64,000 nt of DNA from Porphyromonas gingivicanis JCM 15907 (GTDB taxonomy: Bacteria; Bacteroidota; Bacteroidia; Bacteroidales; Porphyromonadaceae): assembly GCF_000614585.1 (NCBI RefSeq), contig NZ_BAKX01000009.1:1-64000 (forward strand), read 5' to 3'. Shown piece by piece: positions 1 to 9,270 of the stretch. The number at the start of each line of letters is the position of its first letter. The stretch's first letter is position 1. Both the position numbers and the translations under genes were made by a program. A model generated the notes under the pieces. The model saw only the letters and a program-made list of their open reading frames with translations, was not told the origin of the DNA and made no database searches.

Positions 1-70
1 GAGAGGAGCTATATTCTGCCATATTACCCCTAATAATGACAATGAGGGAGAACGAAAACATTTGAGCATA

Positions 71-108
71 AAAAAGAGGCTCTCTTTATTTTAAGAGAGC
101 CTCTTTTT
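71..108. terminator. bidirectional rho-independent terminator
   Basis: A perfect 16-bp stem (71-86 with 93-108) encloses a 6-nt loop. The arms end in A5 and T5 tracts, so the hairpin can terminate transcription in both directions. It would serve a gene entering from the left on the plus strand (a frame open from base 1 stops at 31-33) and the minus-strand lipoprotein gene ending at 153. Confidence 0.9.
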
Positions 109-152
109 CAATATTAGGAGTACGTGTTGTATACACCTAAAAATTATATAGG

Positions 153-1193
153 TTATTTGATAACCTCACGCTTTACGACGTAGACAGAGTGAGCTTCGCC
201 ATTTTTTGAACCATCGTTCAGATCAATAACTTCTCCATTTTTCCAGAGTTTGGATATTTCGTTTTCGCTTCCTGCGACATATGCATTTCCATCTATAGCA
301 AATACGGAATAAGCTATAGCACTCTTTTCAGGATGACCAAGAGTGTTCGCAAGTTCTCCATTTTTCCAGAGTTTGGCTTCGAAACGATCTTCTTTAAGTT
401 CAAATCCTGCTACATATACATCGTTTCCATCAACCGAGATTGAGTGGCTTCCTGCATATCCTGGAGCTTTGGTTAGATGGGTAACTTCACCATTTTTCCA
501 AAATTTGGCTATGTAGCTTTTATTCTCTTCCTCACCCTCTTCCTCATATCCTGTAGCATAGGTATTGTTATTGGCAATAGATACAGAGAAGATTTCAGCA
601 TAGTTTGTGCCATTGGTTAGAGTAGTAGCTGTACCGTTTTTCCAAATTGTAGCTACTCTTTTATTATTACTATTATACTCGTACCCTCCTACATATACAT
701 CATTACCAGAAACAAATACAGAGTAAGCTTGGGCAACTTTTTCTCCATTAGTCAAGTTCGTAGCTGTGCCATTTTTCCAGAGCATCGCTTTCCTTCCATC
801 CCACCCAGCTACATATACATCACTTCCAGAGATAAATACAGAAAAAGCTATAGCATCTTCGTTACCATTAGTTAGGTAAGAGGCTACGCCATTTTTCCAT
901 AATGTAGCAACTTGTTTATTTCCTTCTTTCTGATATCCAGCTACGTAGACATCATTGCCAGAAACAGATACCGAGACGCCTTGGGCGGACTTTGACCCAT
1001 CGGTCAAAGGGATAGCTTCACCATTTTTCCAAAGCATAGCTATTTGGGATTGTTCGCTGATTACTTCATACCCAGTAGCATATACATCGTAGGTGTATTC
1101 CTTGTTCACTTCTTTGATATTCGGTTTGCAAGCAAATAGACCTATTGCTGCGGCTATCAATATTGCCGCTGTTTTTAAACTACTTCTTTTCAT
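153..1193 (-). CDS. repeat-containing lipoprotein (probable beta-propeller)
   Basis: The protein has 346 residues. A basic, hydrophobic N-terminal signal peptide ends in a lipobox (LFAC, Cys about residue 22), so it should be lipid-anchored in the cell envelope. The rest is seven repeats of about 43-50 residues, each with a DVYVAGY-like strand and a LWKNG/IWKNG strand followed by a LTNG-like turn. Seven such repeats suggest a seven-bladed propeller; that is inference. No catalytic motif is visible and the ligand is unknown. The start is the ATG just before the signal peptide. The gene stands alone between a terminator and a spacer. Confidence 0.85.
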   Translation of the reverse strand: MKRSSLKTAAILIAAAIGLFACKPNIKEVNKEYTYDVYATGYEVISEQSQIAMLWKNGEAIPLTDGSKSAQGVSVSVSGNDVYVAGYQKEGNKQVATLWKNGVASYLTNGNEDAIAFSVFISGSDVYVAGWDGRKAMLWKNGTATNLTNGEKVAQAYSVFVSGNDVYVGGYEYNSNNKRVATIWKNGTATTLTNGTNYAEIFSVSIANNNTYATGYEEEGEEENKSYIAKFWKNGEVTHLTKAPGYAGSHSISVDGNDVYVAGFELKEDRFEAKLWKNGELANTLGHPEKSAIAYSVFAIDGNAYVAGSENEISKLWKNGEVIDLNDGSKNGEAHSVYVVKREVIK

Positions 1194-1958
1194 ATTGCAT
1201 TATCTTTTTTAATGAATAAATCGAATCTGTTTTTGATGTTCTAAACATGCTAAATTGCATCATAGTGAAAAGCTATTTTCCACAAGAGAAAAAGTTTTTT
1301 GTATAAAAGAGAGAGTGTGCAATGTCGATAAAAAGGTGCTTTTTCGACTTCTATATCTAATATTCTGTCCAACACTTATCTTTTGTATGAGTGCCATTTT
1401 ATTAGTTGATTTTGTTGTTGTAGCAATAGTTTGTTTAATGCTTTTGTTATTTCAGTGACGAAGATAAAAAAATAAAAACAAATATTGGATATGGATATCT
1501 AATTATTGAGATAAAATCTATGTTCGTAGTACGATAAAATACTTATTGACTCTTTCAAATGTTAAAGTAAGATTGTCTTACTCCCACCTCTTTATTGCAT
1601 TTTTTATGTGGTATAAGTCTCATTTGCTTATCTATTGTGATGATTTGTGTCAGATTTATTGATGGCTTTTCTGTTGTGAGATTTTATCAAAAAAGATGAA
1701 ACGCATCGGTGTGCGAAACATTTTTCTTGAATTAATATGAAATTTTGATTGGCAGAGAGTATGTAGGGAGTGTTGAGTTTAGTGGGTGTTTTGTAAGCTC
1801 CTATTAATTGCTATGACTTGTTTACAAGCCTTTTCTATTGTAATTAGTCGTCCCTTAAAAAATCATCTAATCACTGATATTCAATATATTATATTGAAAA
1901 AACCTTTGTCAAATCTGCAAGCTTTCTTATCTTTATAGTGAGAAACTTGCAGATTTTA
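1194..1958. other. AT-rich spacer without a supported gene
   Basis: About 760 bases hold no gene I can support. A 67-residue plus-strand frame (1255-1458) encodes a hydrophobic peptide with no recognisable family and no ribosome-binding site, and I do not call it. The spacer joins the lipoprotein gene to the inverted-repeat element at 1959. Confidence 0.5.
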
Positions 1959-2456
1959 GATAGTGTCCTCAAAAAGTGTGTAAGCTCCATTGTTCTTAGT
2001 TTGTTTTTTTGTTCTTACCTCAAAGTTAAGAGCTACGGGGCTTACACACTTTTTGAGGACAGTATCTTGGTTGGGATCGGCGATGGCTCGGAGGTGGCTG
2101 AACTTCAATCGCTCGGGTTCTCGGTCGAGCGGTAGCCCTGCCAGCCTTAGGATGCGTTGCATCACCAGCTGGCAGTGGTAGGGGCTTTGCTCGGTGTCGA
2201 AGTAGAGGATATTGCGCTTGCTCTCGGGAAAGTACGCCCGATATTCCAACACCTGATGACCAGCGAGGGCTGAGGCAACCAAGGCACTCACATTGAAAGT
2301 TTTCTTTGCCTTGGCTTTCCCTGTCGAGACACTGAAGTTGCCCAGTGTACCGATGGTGGCATCGTCCACACGCAGTAGGATGGGCGGTAGGCTGAACTTG
2401 TCCGTCACCCGAATGAGCGACTGTTGCCAGATGCTTTCGTAGTCTGGTGCATTCAT
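1956..2456 (-). pseudogene. truncated AAA ATPase of a mobilizable element
   Basis: The first about 130 codons match the start of the RepA-like ATPases that follow DUF3853 genes in Bacteroidales mobilizable elements. There is an atypical P-loop (STGKAKAKKTF near residue 45) and a LYFDTEQS strand. After residue about 130 the frame runs into the MITE-like element at 2066 and ends at an unrelated stop. Family members are usually more than 300 residues, so this is a stump. It overlaps the upstream DUF3853 gene by an ATGA junction, so the two were an operon. Confidence 0.7.
1959..2066. mobile_element. MITE-like short inverted-repeat element
   Basis: Two 26-bp arms (1959-1984 and 2041-2066) are inverted copies with a single mismatch and enclose a 56-bp non-coding centre. 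The arm core TGTCCTCAAAAAGTGTGTAAG resembles IS256-family termini, which is recognition from memory rather than a search. No transposase lies inside and no target duplication is obvious. The element interrupts the 3' end of the minus-strand ATPase gene, whose last roughly 35 codons are read from it. Confidence 0.7.
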
Positions 2457-2761
2457 ATTCGTCCTCCTGTTTTGCGACCTGCCAACTCAAGGGCAAGCTC
2501 AGCGTCCACGATAATCTTACGCCCTACCTGCGTGATGGCTCGGTCTATCTTGCCACTCTGCTTGATGCGATTGGCGGTGGGGAGGCTACAGCCGAAAAGG
2601 CGAGCGATGCCCGATAATCCATACACATAGCGTTTTTGTTCTTTGGAGGGGCTTGCCTCCGTGGTGGTATTGCTTGGCTGCGAGCCGTGGAGAGCAAGGA
2701 AGAGCAATTCCTCGCCAGTCATCTGCCATACGGGCTTGCCCAAAAGTTCTTCTAAAATCAT
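2453..2761 (-). CDS. DUF3853 family HTH protein
   Basis: The protein has 102 residues and belongs, by recognition, to DUF3853, common in Bacteroidales mobilizable elements next to a RepA-like ATPase. A helix-turn-helix lies in the middle (YGLSGIARLFGCSLPTANRI, residues about 47-66), followed by a conserved wing with VGRKIIVD. It probably binds DNA to control replication or excision. Its stop overlaps the start of the truncated ATPase. With its partner broken it is probably a relic. Confidence 0.75.
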   Translation of the reverse strand: MILEELLGKPVWQMTGEELLFLALHGSQPSNTTTEASPSKEQKRYVYGLSGIARLFGCSLPTANRIKQSGKIDRAITQVGRKIIVDAELALELAGRKTGGRI

Positions 2762-3147
2762 ACTTCATTGCAGTTTTATGGTGAATACTTTTGCCCTTGC
2801 GCTTCGGGCTATTCGTCAGCTCTGACACTGCGAAAGTATGAGCTAATTCGTTGTCTATGAAATGGTAGGGAGGTCGCAGGATATACAAGGAAAAGGTAGG
2901 AAATCAGAGCCCCTCACACATCCACCCTTAACACGCATTTTGACACAAAAAGAGGCTCGCAGAGCATCACAGCCCCCGAGCCTCTCGCCATGTTTCGCCT
3001 TCTCCGAACCCCACCTCTTGGTTTTCAGTGTTAAATAGGGAAATCCCCTCGCCCCTCTGCTCATAACTTCGTACCTTTGTAACAGCTTTGAAGTGTATAA
3101 CGAGTGGTTTGGTTACTTTGTGAGCTACTCTAGAACGATAAGATAGA
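2762..3147. promoter_or_regulatory. intergenic region with promoter for the RM gene
   Basis: This 386-base spacer separates divergent genes. A Bacteroidetes -7 box TACCTTTG lies at 3072-3079, about 70 bases before the restriction-modification start. A clear -33 TTTG is not obvious. Short minus-strand frames here have no recognisable family. Confidence 0.5.
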
Positions 3148-6100
3148 ATGATAAGAATAGATAATCTCCGAGATCTACTCGGATATATAGGTTATAAGAA
3201 GTCTGCTGGCAAAAAAGAAGAGGTTTGGAGTATTGATTTCCCTCATATCAATAGCTCCATTTCTGTTGATTTTTCAGCAAAACACATTATCTATCCATCT
3301 GGATTGAAAGCATACCGAGAAACGACTACAAACTTTTCATCTCCCGAGAATTTTGTAGTATTAGAATGTATCACCAGATTGCTTTCATTGGGCTATACTC
3401 CCCATCAGATAGAGCTAGAAAAGCCAATGCCAGGGGGACACTCCGACACAGGAGGCTATTGTGATATTCTCATTAAAGACAATGACGGCAATGAGTTTCT
3501 TCTGATTGAGTGTAAAACAGCTGATGATGGTAGTTCTAAAGAATTTTCAAAGGCTTGGCATCGTATGAATGAAGATGGTGGACAGCTTTTTAATTATTTC
3601 AATAGCTATCGCAAAGCCAAAGCACTTTGTTTGTATGCTTCAGATTGGCAAGGTGAAGAGTGTATTTATCAGAGTTATATTGTCTCAATGGAAGATAATG
3701 AAGAATATCTGCGAGCAGACAACAAACTCAAGGGCTACAGTAAGGTTGCAGAGGAGAGAGGAGGAAAGGAAGAGTATTTCAAGATTTGGAAGAATACCTA
3801 CGACAGAGATTATAGCACTGTAGGAATTTTTGAGGTCGGGATTTCTCCTTTTACAATAGGCAAGCGACAACTTTCTGTTGCCGATTTGAGGGATGCCGAT
3901 GGTGTAGAAATTCAGAAGAAATACCACGAATATGCTACCATTATGCGTCAGCACAATGTTTCGGGGAGAGAAAACGCTTTCGATAAACTAGTGAATCTCT
4001 TTTTGGTAAAGATTGTGGACGAAGCACAACATGCTGACAATTTACAATTCTATTGGCGTGGTGCAGCTCATGACGACTATTACAACCTACAAGACCGCTT
4101 ACAACTGATGTATAGCCGTGGTATGAAGGAGTTTTTGGGCGAAGAGGTGACTTATATTGACAACAAAACCATTGCTGATAGTTTTTATTTGTTCAAGAAT
4201 GACCCCGATGCCACAAAAGAGAAGATTTTGGACTACTTTCAGCAACTCAAGTTTTATACAAACAATGATTTTGCCTTTCTAGATGTCCATAATCAGATAC
4301 TCTTTCGGCAGAATGCAGAAATACTCAAAAAAGTGGTACGCATGCTTCAAGATATGCGTTTGCGTACAGACAAGCCCAATCAATTCTTAGGAGATCTTTT
4401 TGAGGGCTTCTTGGATCAGGGAGTCAAGCAAAGTGAAGGACAGTTCTTCACCCCAATGCCTATTGTACGCTTTATCATATCTTCTTTGCCTTTGGAGGCT
4501 ATCAATGATTCTAAACAAGTGCCTCGGGTTATTGACTATGCTTGTGGGGCTGGACACTTTCTGAATGAATATGCCGAGCAGGTCAAGAATGTTGTGACTA
4601 AATCGGGGAAAGAAGCCAAGCCTTATTATTGTGAGATTTATGGGGTAGAAAAGGAGTATCGACTATCTAAGGTTGCCAAAGTCTCAGCGTTCATGTATGG
4701 GCAAGATGAAATTAATATCGTTTATCAGGACGCCCTACGCCCACACCCAGAGGTAAAAGAAGGGTCTTTTTTTGTCTTAGTAGCCAATCCACCGTATAGT
4801 GTCAAGGGATTTTTAGAGACGCTCAGTGAGGAAGAGCGGGCAAGTTTCAAACTTTCTCAATATGTCTCAGACATTAATGCTAACAATTCTATTGAAGTAT
4901 TCTTCATAGAGCGTGCCGCACAGCTGCTAGCACCAGGAGGTGTTGCGGGTATTATCCTGCCTTCTTCTGTTCTTTCAAATGGAAATATCTACTCCAGAGC
5001 ACGAGAAATTATTTTACAGGAGTTTGATGTCGTTGCTATCGTCGAGTTTGGTAGTGGCACATTTGGCAAGACTGGGACAAATACGCTTACTCTGTTTCTG
5101 CGGAAGAAAAATGATAAAGTGCGCATGGCGGAGCATTACCGCCATCGCGTGCAAACTTGGTGTCGGGGTGACTTTAGTAAAGATGGAGTGTTTGCTGATG
5201 CGCATCTATTGGACGACTATTGCAGGATGCAGGGAATAGAACGAGGAGTTTATACCTCCTTGTTTGAAACATCTCCACAAGAAGATCTTTGGGCGCACGA
5301 ACTGTTTAGGGCTTATAGAAATAAATATGCTAATGATACAGAAGCCAAGAGGATAGCTAAAAAGAAAATCACCAAGAAATATACTGCAGAGCAGAAACAA
5401 GAAGAAATCGAAGCATATATCCTAAAGTCTATCCGCTCTATCGAGATGGAGAAGCTTTATTATTATCTTCTTGCTAAAAGCAATCCGCTCCCTACGCTCA
5501 TTGTCAAAAGCCCCACAGACAAAGCGGAAATTAAACGCTTTCTCGGTTATGAGTGGAGCACCCGAAAGGGGGACGAAGGTATCAAGTATTTGAATACTTC
5601 GGTGCAGGGCGAAGACGAGGTGTTAACTCGAAAAGGACTGGACAGCATCCAAACACCACTCTTTAACCCCAAAGACTTAGACGACACGAGCCGCATCAAT
5701 ACTTTGGTGCGAAGCTACTACTTGGGAGAGCCTATACCTGTCTCGGAAAAGTTAAGTTCTTACTGCTCCACCATACGCATGGAGGAAATGATAGACTTTA
5801 AGAGAACGGAGTTTGATATGACAATATCAATCTCTCAAACAAAACATAAGGTTAGCATTTCAAGTAAGTATCCTATTGTTCGTATAGAAGACTTTCCTAC
5901 TGTTATACGGAAAGGAACGTCTATAACGAAGAAAAAAGCAAAGGAAGGAGAATATAAAGTAGTTGCAGGTGGAATAGACTATGCTTATACTCATAGTGAG
6001 TACAATAGACCAGAACATACCATAACAATAAGTGCTTCTGGTGCAAATGCAGGATATGTGAATTATTGGAGTGAAAAGATTTTTGCTTCAGATTGTACTA

Positions 6101-6408
6101 CTATAAATGTAGGTGAGATCGTATCAACTCTCTACATATACAATTACTTAAAGTCAAAGCAGAATGATATATTCTCATTAGCTCGAGGAGCAGCACAGCC
6201 TCATGTCTATCCCGATGACGTTAAAGATTTTCCAATTCCCCTTCCCCCTCCCGAAGTCCAACAGCAGATTGTAGATGAATGTGCTAAGGTGGATGCAGAA
6301 TATGAAACCTCTCGCATGGCTATCGAAGACTATCGTCAGCGTATCTCTAAGATATTCACTGATTTAGAGGTAATTATCAACAATAAAATGGGGGGGGTAA
6401 ATGGCTGA
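3148..6408 (+). CDS. fused restriction-methylation-specificity enzyme (Type I-like/IIG)
   Basis: The 1086-residue protein has three parts. An N-terminal nuclease-like region resembles Type I R-subunit N termini, with a PD-(D/E)xK-type signature CDILIKD...LLIECK near residues 105-125. A central N6-adenine methyltransferase has motif I DYACGAGHF (about 463) and motif IV NPPYS (about 547). A C-terminal HsdS-like recognition domain spans about 895-1060, ending in a helix that carries PLPPPEVQQQI. It should methylate adenine in host DNA and cut unmodified foreign DNA. The reading frame closes just after an 8-G run at 6390-6397; one more G would fuse it to the next recognition domain. Start: ATG at 3148 behind the 3072 promoter. 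Confidence 0.85.
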   Translation: MIRIDNLRDLLGYIGYKKSAGKKEEVWSIDFPHINSSISVDFSAKHIIYPSGLKAYRETTTNFSSPENFVVLECITRLLSLGYTPHQIELEKPMPGGHSDTGGYCDILIKDNDGNEFLLIECKTADDGSSKEFSKAWHRMNEDGGQLFNYFNSYRKAKALCLYASDWQGEECIYQSYIVSMEDNEEYLRADNKLKGYSKVAEERGGKEEYFKIWKNTYDRDYSTVGIFEVGISPFTIGKRQLSVADLRDADGVEIQKKYHEYATIMRQHNVSGRENAFDKLVNLFLVKIVDEAQHADNLQFYWRGAAHDDYYNLQDRLQLMYSRGMKEFLGEEVTYIDNKTIADSFYLFKNDPDATKEKILDYFQQLKFYTNNDFAFLDVHNQILFRQNAEILKKVVRMLQDMRLRTDKPNQFLGDLFEGFLDQGVKQSEGQFFTPMPIVRFIISSLPLEAINDSKQVPRVIDYACGAGHFLNEYAEQVKNVVTKSGKEAKPYYCEIYGVEKEYRLSKVAKVSAFMYGQDEINIVYQDALRPHPEVKEGSFFVLVANPPYSVKGFLETLSEEERASFKLSQYVSDINANNSIEVFFIERAAQLLAPGGVAGIILPSSVLSNGNIYSRAREIILQEFDVVAIVEFGSGTFGKTGTNTLTLFLRKKNDKVRMAEHYRHRVQTWCRGDFSKDGVFADAHLLDDYCRMQGIERGVYTSLFETSPQEDLWAHELFRAYRNKYANDTEAKRIAKKKITKKYTAEQKQEEIEAYILKSIRSIEMEKLYYYLLAKSNPLPTLIVKSPTDKAEIKRFLGYEWSTRKGDEGIKYLNTSVQGEDEVLTRKGLDSIQTPLFNPKDLDDTSRINTLVRSYYLGEPIPVSEKLSSYCSTIRMEEMIDFKRTEFDMTISISQTKHKVSISSKYPIVRIEDFPTVIRKGTSITKKKAKEGEYKVVAGGIDYAYTHSEYNRPEHTITISASGANAGYVNYWSEKIFASDCTTINVGEIVSTLYIYNYLKSKQNDIFSLARGAAQPHVYPDDVKDFPIPLPPPEVQQQIVDECAKVDAEYETSRMAIEDYRQRISKIFTDLEVIINNKMGGVNG
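6390..6397 (+). repeat. G8 homopolymer, probable phase-variable tract
   Basis: Eight consecutive G residues lie near the 3' end of the restriction-modification gene. With eight the frame ends at a TGA at 6406-6408. With nine (or six) it continues in frame through KWLIISDIGEVK into the specificity half at 6435-6941, giving about 1264 residues. This is a slipped-strand switch placed exactly between two recognition domains. Confidence 0.85.
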
Positions 6409-6434
6409 TTATTAGTGATATAGGAGAAGTTAAG

Positions 6435-6941
6435 ATGTGCAAGAGGATATTCAAAGAACAAACGTCTCCTTTTGGAGAGGTGCCGTTTTTCAAAATTGGA
6501 ACTTTTGGAAATATCCCAGATGCCTATATATCAGTTTCTGTTTATGAAGAGTATAAGCAAAAGTATCCTTATCCCCAAAAAGGAGAAGTTTTGATTTCTG
6601 CAGCAGGTACTATTGGCAAGGCTGTCGTATATAAGGGAGAGGCTGCATACTATCAAGACTCCAATATTGTTTGGGTGAGCCATGATGAGAGCAAGGTCAA
6701 AAATTCATACCTCTATTATGTGTACCAGAATATCAAATGGGAACCGACAACAGGAGGAACAATACCTCGTCTCTATAATAAAGATTTAGGTGCAACAAAA
6801 ATACCAGTTCCCCCTCTTCATATTCAAGACGATATAGTCTCGGAAATTGAGAATTATAAAGCCAAAATAGCCGAAGCGCAAGCTATTATGGATGGTTGTT
6901 CTGCTCGTAAAGCAGCCATTCTCAACAAATATCTGATGTGA
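6435..6941 (+). CDS. HsdS-like second target recognition domain (out-of-frame extension)
   Basis: The 168 residues form one S-subunit half: a TRD starting EVPFFKIGTFGN, the conserved SAAGTIGKAVVY segment, a QDSNIVW strand, IPRLYNKDL, and a PVPPLHIQDDI helix leading into a coiled coil. The true N terminus lies upstream in this frame (from about 6399, KWLIISDIGEVK) and connects to the preceding gene by a one-base frame change in the G tract. Whether the internal ATG at 6435 is used alone is doubtful. The stop is followed 4 bases later by the 5'-nucleotidase start. Confidence 0.8.
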   Translation: MCKRIFKEQTSPFGEVPFFKIGTFGNIPDAYISVSVYEEYKQKYPYPQKGEVLISAAGTIGKAVVYKGEAAYYQDSNIVWVSHDESKVKNSYLYYVYQNIKWEPTTGGTIPRLYNKDLGATKIPVPPLHIQDDIVSEIENYKAKIAEAQAIMDGCSARKAAILNKYLM

Positions 6942-6945
6942 GATT

Positions 6946-7868
6946 ATGTCATACCCAATAGAGAAAAAACTTGTCATAGCCGTTTCATCAAGTGCTTTAT
7001 TTGATATGCAAGCGTCTGATGCTATCTTCAGGCAAGACGGAGAAAAAGCTTATAGAGAGTATCAGCAGAAGAATATAGATATTCCCTTGGAAACAGGTGT
7101 CGCTTTCCCTTTTGTGAAAAGCTTTTGAGTCTAAATACCTCTTTTCCTGAGGAGCAACCAATAGAGGTGATTCTATTTTCTAAAAATAGTCCAGAAACAG
7201 GCTTAAGGGCATTTCGTTCGATTCAGCATTACGAACTAAATATATCTCGAGCATGCTTTTCCTCTGGCAACTCGAATCATCAATACCTTCCAGCGTTCAA
7301 TTCTACGCTCTTCTTAACTACCAATATAAAAGATGCAAGAGAAGCACTAGCTAATGGAATTACTGCAGGAGTTGTAGGGAAACAAGAGGTACATGATTCG
7401 AATGAAGAAGGACTTTGTTTAGCATTTGACTTTGATGGAGTCATAGCAGATGATAGCTCAGAGAAGGTCTATAAAGAACGGGGATTGGAGACTTATCAAG
7501 AGTATGAGAAAGTATATGGAACTCACCCCTTAGGCTCTGGACCTATTGCAGATCTTCTAAAGAGAATTTCATCATTCCAGAAATTAGAACGTATCAAACA
7601 GCAAAACGATCCACACTACAATAGGTTATTGAGAACCGCTATTGTTACAGCTCGTAATGCTCCTGCTCATGAGAGAGTTGTTTTTACACTACTCAGTTTA
7701 GGGGTCGAGGTTGACGAAGTCTTTTTTATGGGTGGAGTAGAGAAAGCAAGATTGCTGAATATTCTAAAGCCGCATATTTTCTTTGATGACCAGACTACTC
7801 ATCTTGAAAATATAAAAAACATTGCAGGGGTACACATCCCTTTTGGGATAGCAAATGCCAATGTTTAG
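6946..7868 (+). pseudogene. 5'-nucleotidase (PF06189-type), frameshifted
   Basis: Two frames together make one 5'-nucleotidase of about 307 residues. The first (6946-7128) begins YPIEKKLVIAVSSSALFD. The second (from 7125) continues LSLNTSFPEEQPIEVILFSKNSPETG, with the later HAD-like motif AFDFDGVIADD. One base is missing in the T run near 7122-7125; five T would restore SFLSLN. A programmed -1 shift is conceivable but no downstream pseudoknot is evident. The enzyme would remove the 5' phosphate from nucleoside monophosphates. It follows the specificity gene by 4 bases and may share its transcript. Confidence 0.75.
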
Positions 7869-8414
7869 CTATCGGTCCCAATGATAGTATTGAACTCAAC
7901 TCGCAAGCATTTCTTGTAAGTTGGTTGTGCGAAGAAATAGGATACTCCTAAACAACAACTCCACCCAAGGTTGCTGTCTTGGATGGAGGTTTTTATTGCT
8001 TGCAAGTTTTTGGGTGTAGAAAAGGGTGTAAATTGCGCAACTCACTGATTTACACCCTTATTTGCGGAGAGAGAGGATAATGAACTATATTCTTCAACTC
8101 CTTGTATCGTAATCTTTTAGTCCTTTTTTCTTCTTTTGGTGTAGCCAAATTGTAGCCACCAGAGAGTTCTTAGAGAGTACTCATAGATACTGCTATTGGA
8201 AATACTCACTTGTATTTCTTTGGCTCAAAAGTACTCAAAACAGGAACACTTTCCAAACTATTTGATAGGAAATATTTTATCAGCCTCTTGGCTACAATTT
8301 TCAGTGCACGGTGCAAGCCTTATATATATTTGCAAAAACGTTGCACTTGATGCTGGAATCTGCATGAGCTTTTCTCTATGGAACTTTGCAGTAAAAAATA
8401 TAAATACTTGTACG
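7869..8414. other. intergenic region with inverted repeat; possible element boundary
   Basis: About 545 bases without a supported gene. Besides the terminator, a 12-bp perfect inverted repeat (8022-8033 with 8048-8059, arm AAGGGTGTAAAT) and two copies of TGTAGCCA near 8142-8160 are present. The gene content changes here from chromosomal-type genes to a mobilizable-element module, so an attachment site may lie here, but I see no matching copy at another junction. The region upstream of 8415 is open in frame from 8196, but its sequence looks non-coding. Confidence 0.45.
7959..7994 (+). terminator. rho-independent terminator after the 5'-nucleotidase
   Basis: An 11-bp stem with one mismatch (7959-7969 with 7978-7988) and an 8-nt loop is followed by GTTTTTA. 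It lies about 90 bases after the nucleotidase stop. Confidence 0.8.
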
Positions 8415-8891
8415 ATGCCCAAAAAGAAATGCCCCAAAATGGAAGAACAAGGATGCCTGTTTATTGTCTGTCCAACTTTAGAAATGAGACTTCGAGCTTC
8501 ATCTAACCTCAAGAGAGTTGCAATGAATGCAAACATGGAATACTCCAATTTTATCAAAGCTTGTAAGTTAGAGAGCAATCTCAATCTTCGCACCTATCTA
8601 AAGTGTGCAAAGGCATTTGACAAGGAGGTTGTTTTACTTCATCTCCCTTCAGGCTTTGTGGAATCTATTACGACTCCTCAGAAACATCAATGGTTCTCTA
8701 CTATCGAACAAAGAGATCTCATGGAGATTGTACGCAAGCTATTCCAAATAGACACAGAAGTTATACTTTTTCATATTGAGCACTTTGTGCATCAAATGAA
8801 AGAGCAAGGAGATGATGAGAGCATGAAGCAACTATTCGCATCATTGTTTGAAGTTGTACAGAAACTTTTGAAGAATTATGGACACAAATAA
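8415..8891 (+). CDS. small HTH-like protein of a mobilizable module
   Basis: With the ATG at 8415 the protein has 158 residues; the frame opens at 8196 but the first 73 codons look non-protein. The segment LRASSNLKRVAMNANMEYSN and the following TYLKCAKAFD resemble an XRE-type helix-turn-helix. The C terminus is helical. It overlaps the next gene by 14 bases, which suggests translational coupling. I do not recognise a named family. Its place at the head of the operon suggests control of the replication genes behind it. Confidence 0.55.
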   Translation: MPKKKCPKMEEQGCLFIVCPTLEMRLRASSNLKRVAMNANMEYSNFIKACKLESNLNLRTYLKCAKAFDKEVVLLHLPSGFVESITTPQKHQWFSTIEQRDLMEIVRKLFQIDTEVILFHIEHFVHQMKEQGDDESMKQLFASLFEVVQKLLKNYGHK

Positions 8892-9270
8892 CCCACTATC
8901 GTTGCTTGATGAAGTCAGAGCTCTTAGTGAAGACATCAGACAGGTGACAGGCTTCATTCTGGAACTCAAACGTGATTACTCGGTCCTGGAGGATAAAATA
9001 GAATTGAATAGTTCTGATGTTCTTCGCCTTTTGGGCATCTCGAAAGCATCATTGGCGCGTTGGCGAGAAGCTAAAGTTATTCCCTATCGCTACCTGTCGA
9101 GCAATCATGTGGTTTATCCTTTTAAGGGCTTATATCTTGCTATCAAGACGGGACGAGCAACTTTCAAGGGCTTTCGCAGGTTAGAAGCTTTGCAGAGAAT
9201 GAATGCTTACAAAGATGGTATCATTAAAGGCTATATGGAAGAGGATACGGTAATATTTGAAGAACTATGA
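8878..9270 (+). CDS. helix-turn-helix (excisionase-like) protein
   Basis: The 130-residue protein has an N-terminal coiled segment of the kind seen before excisionase-type domains in Bacteroidetes elements (ALSEDIRQVTGFILELK). A MerR/excisionase-like helix-turn-helix follows (DVLRLLGISKASLARWREAK, residues about 44-63). It probably binds element DNA for excision or regulation. It overlaps both neighbours (14 and 4 bases) in a tightly coupled operon. Confidence 0.7.
   Translation: MDTNNPLSLLDEVRALSEDIRQVTGFILELKRDYSVLEDKIELNSSDVLRLLGISKASLARWREAKVIPYRYLSSNHVVYPFKGLYLAIKTGRATFKGFRRLEALQRMNAYKDGIIKGYMEEDTVIFEEL

Noticed and set aside
1255..1458. 67-codon plus-strand frame with hydrophobic segment
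   Set aside because: No family, no ribosome-binding site, and composition like the surrounding AT-rich spacer.
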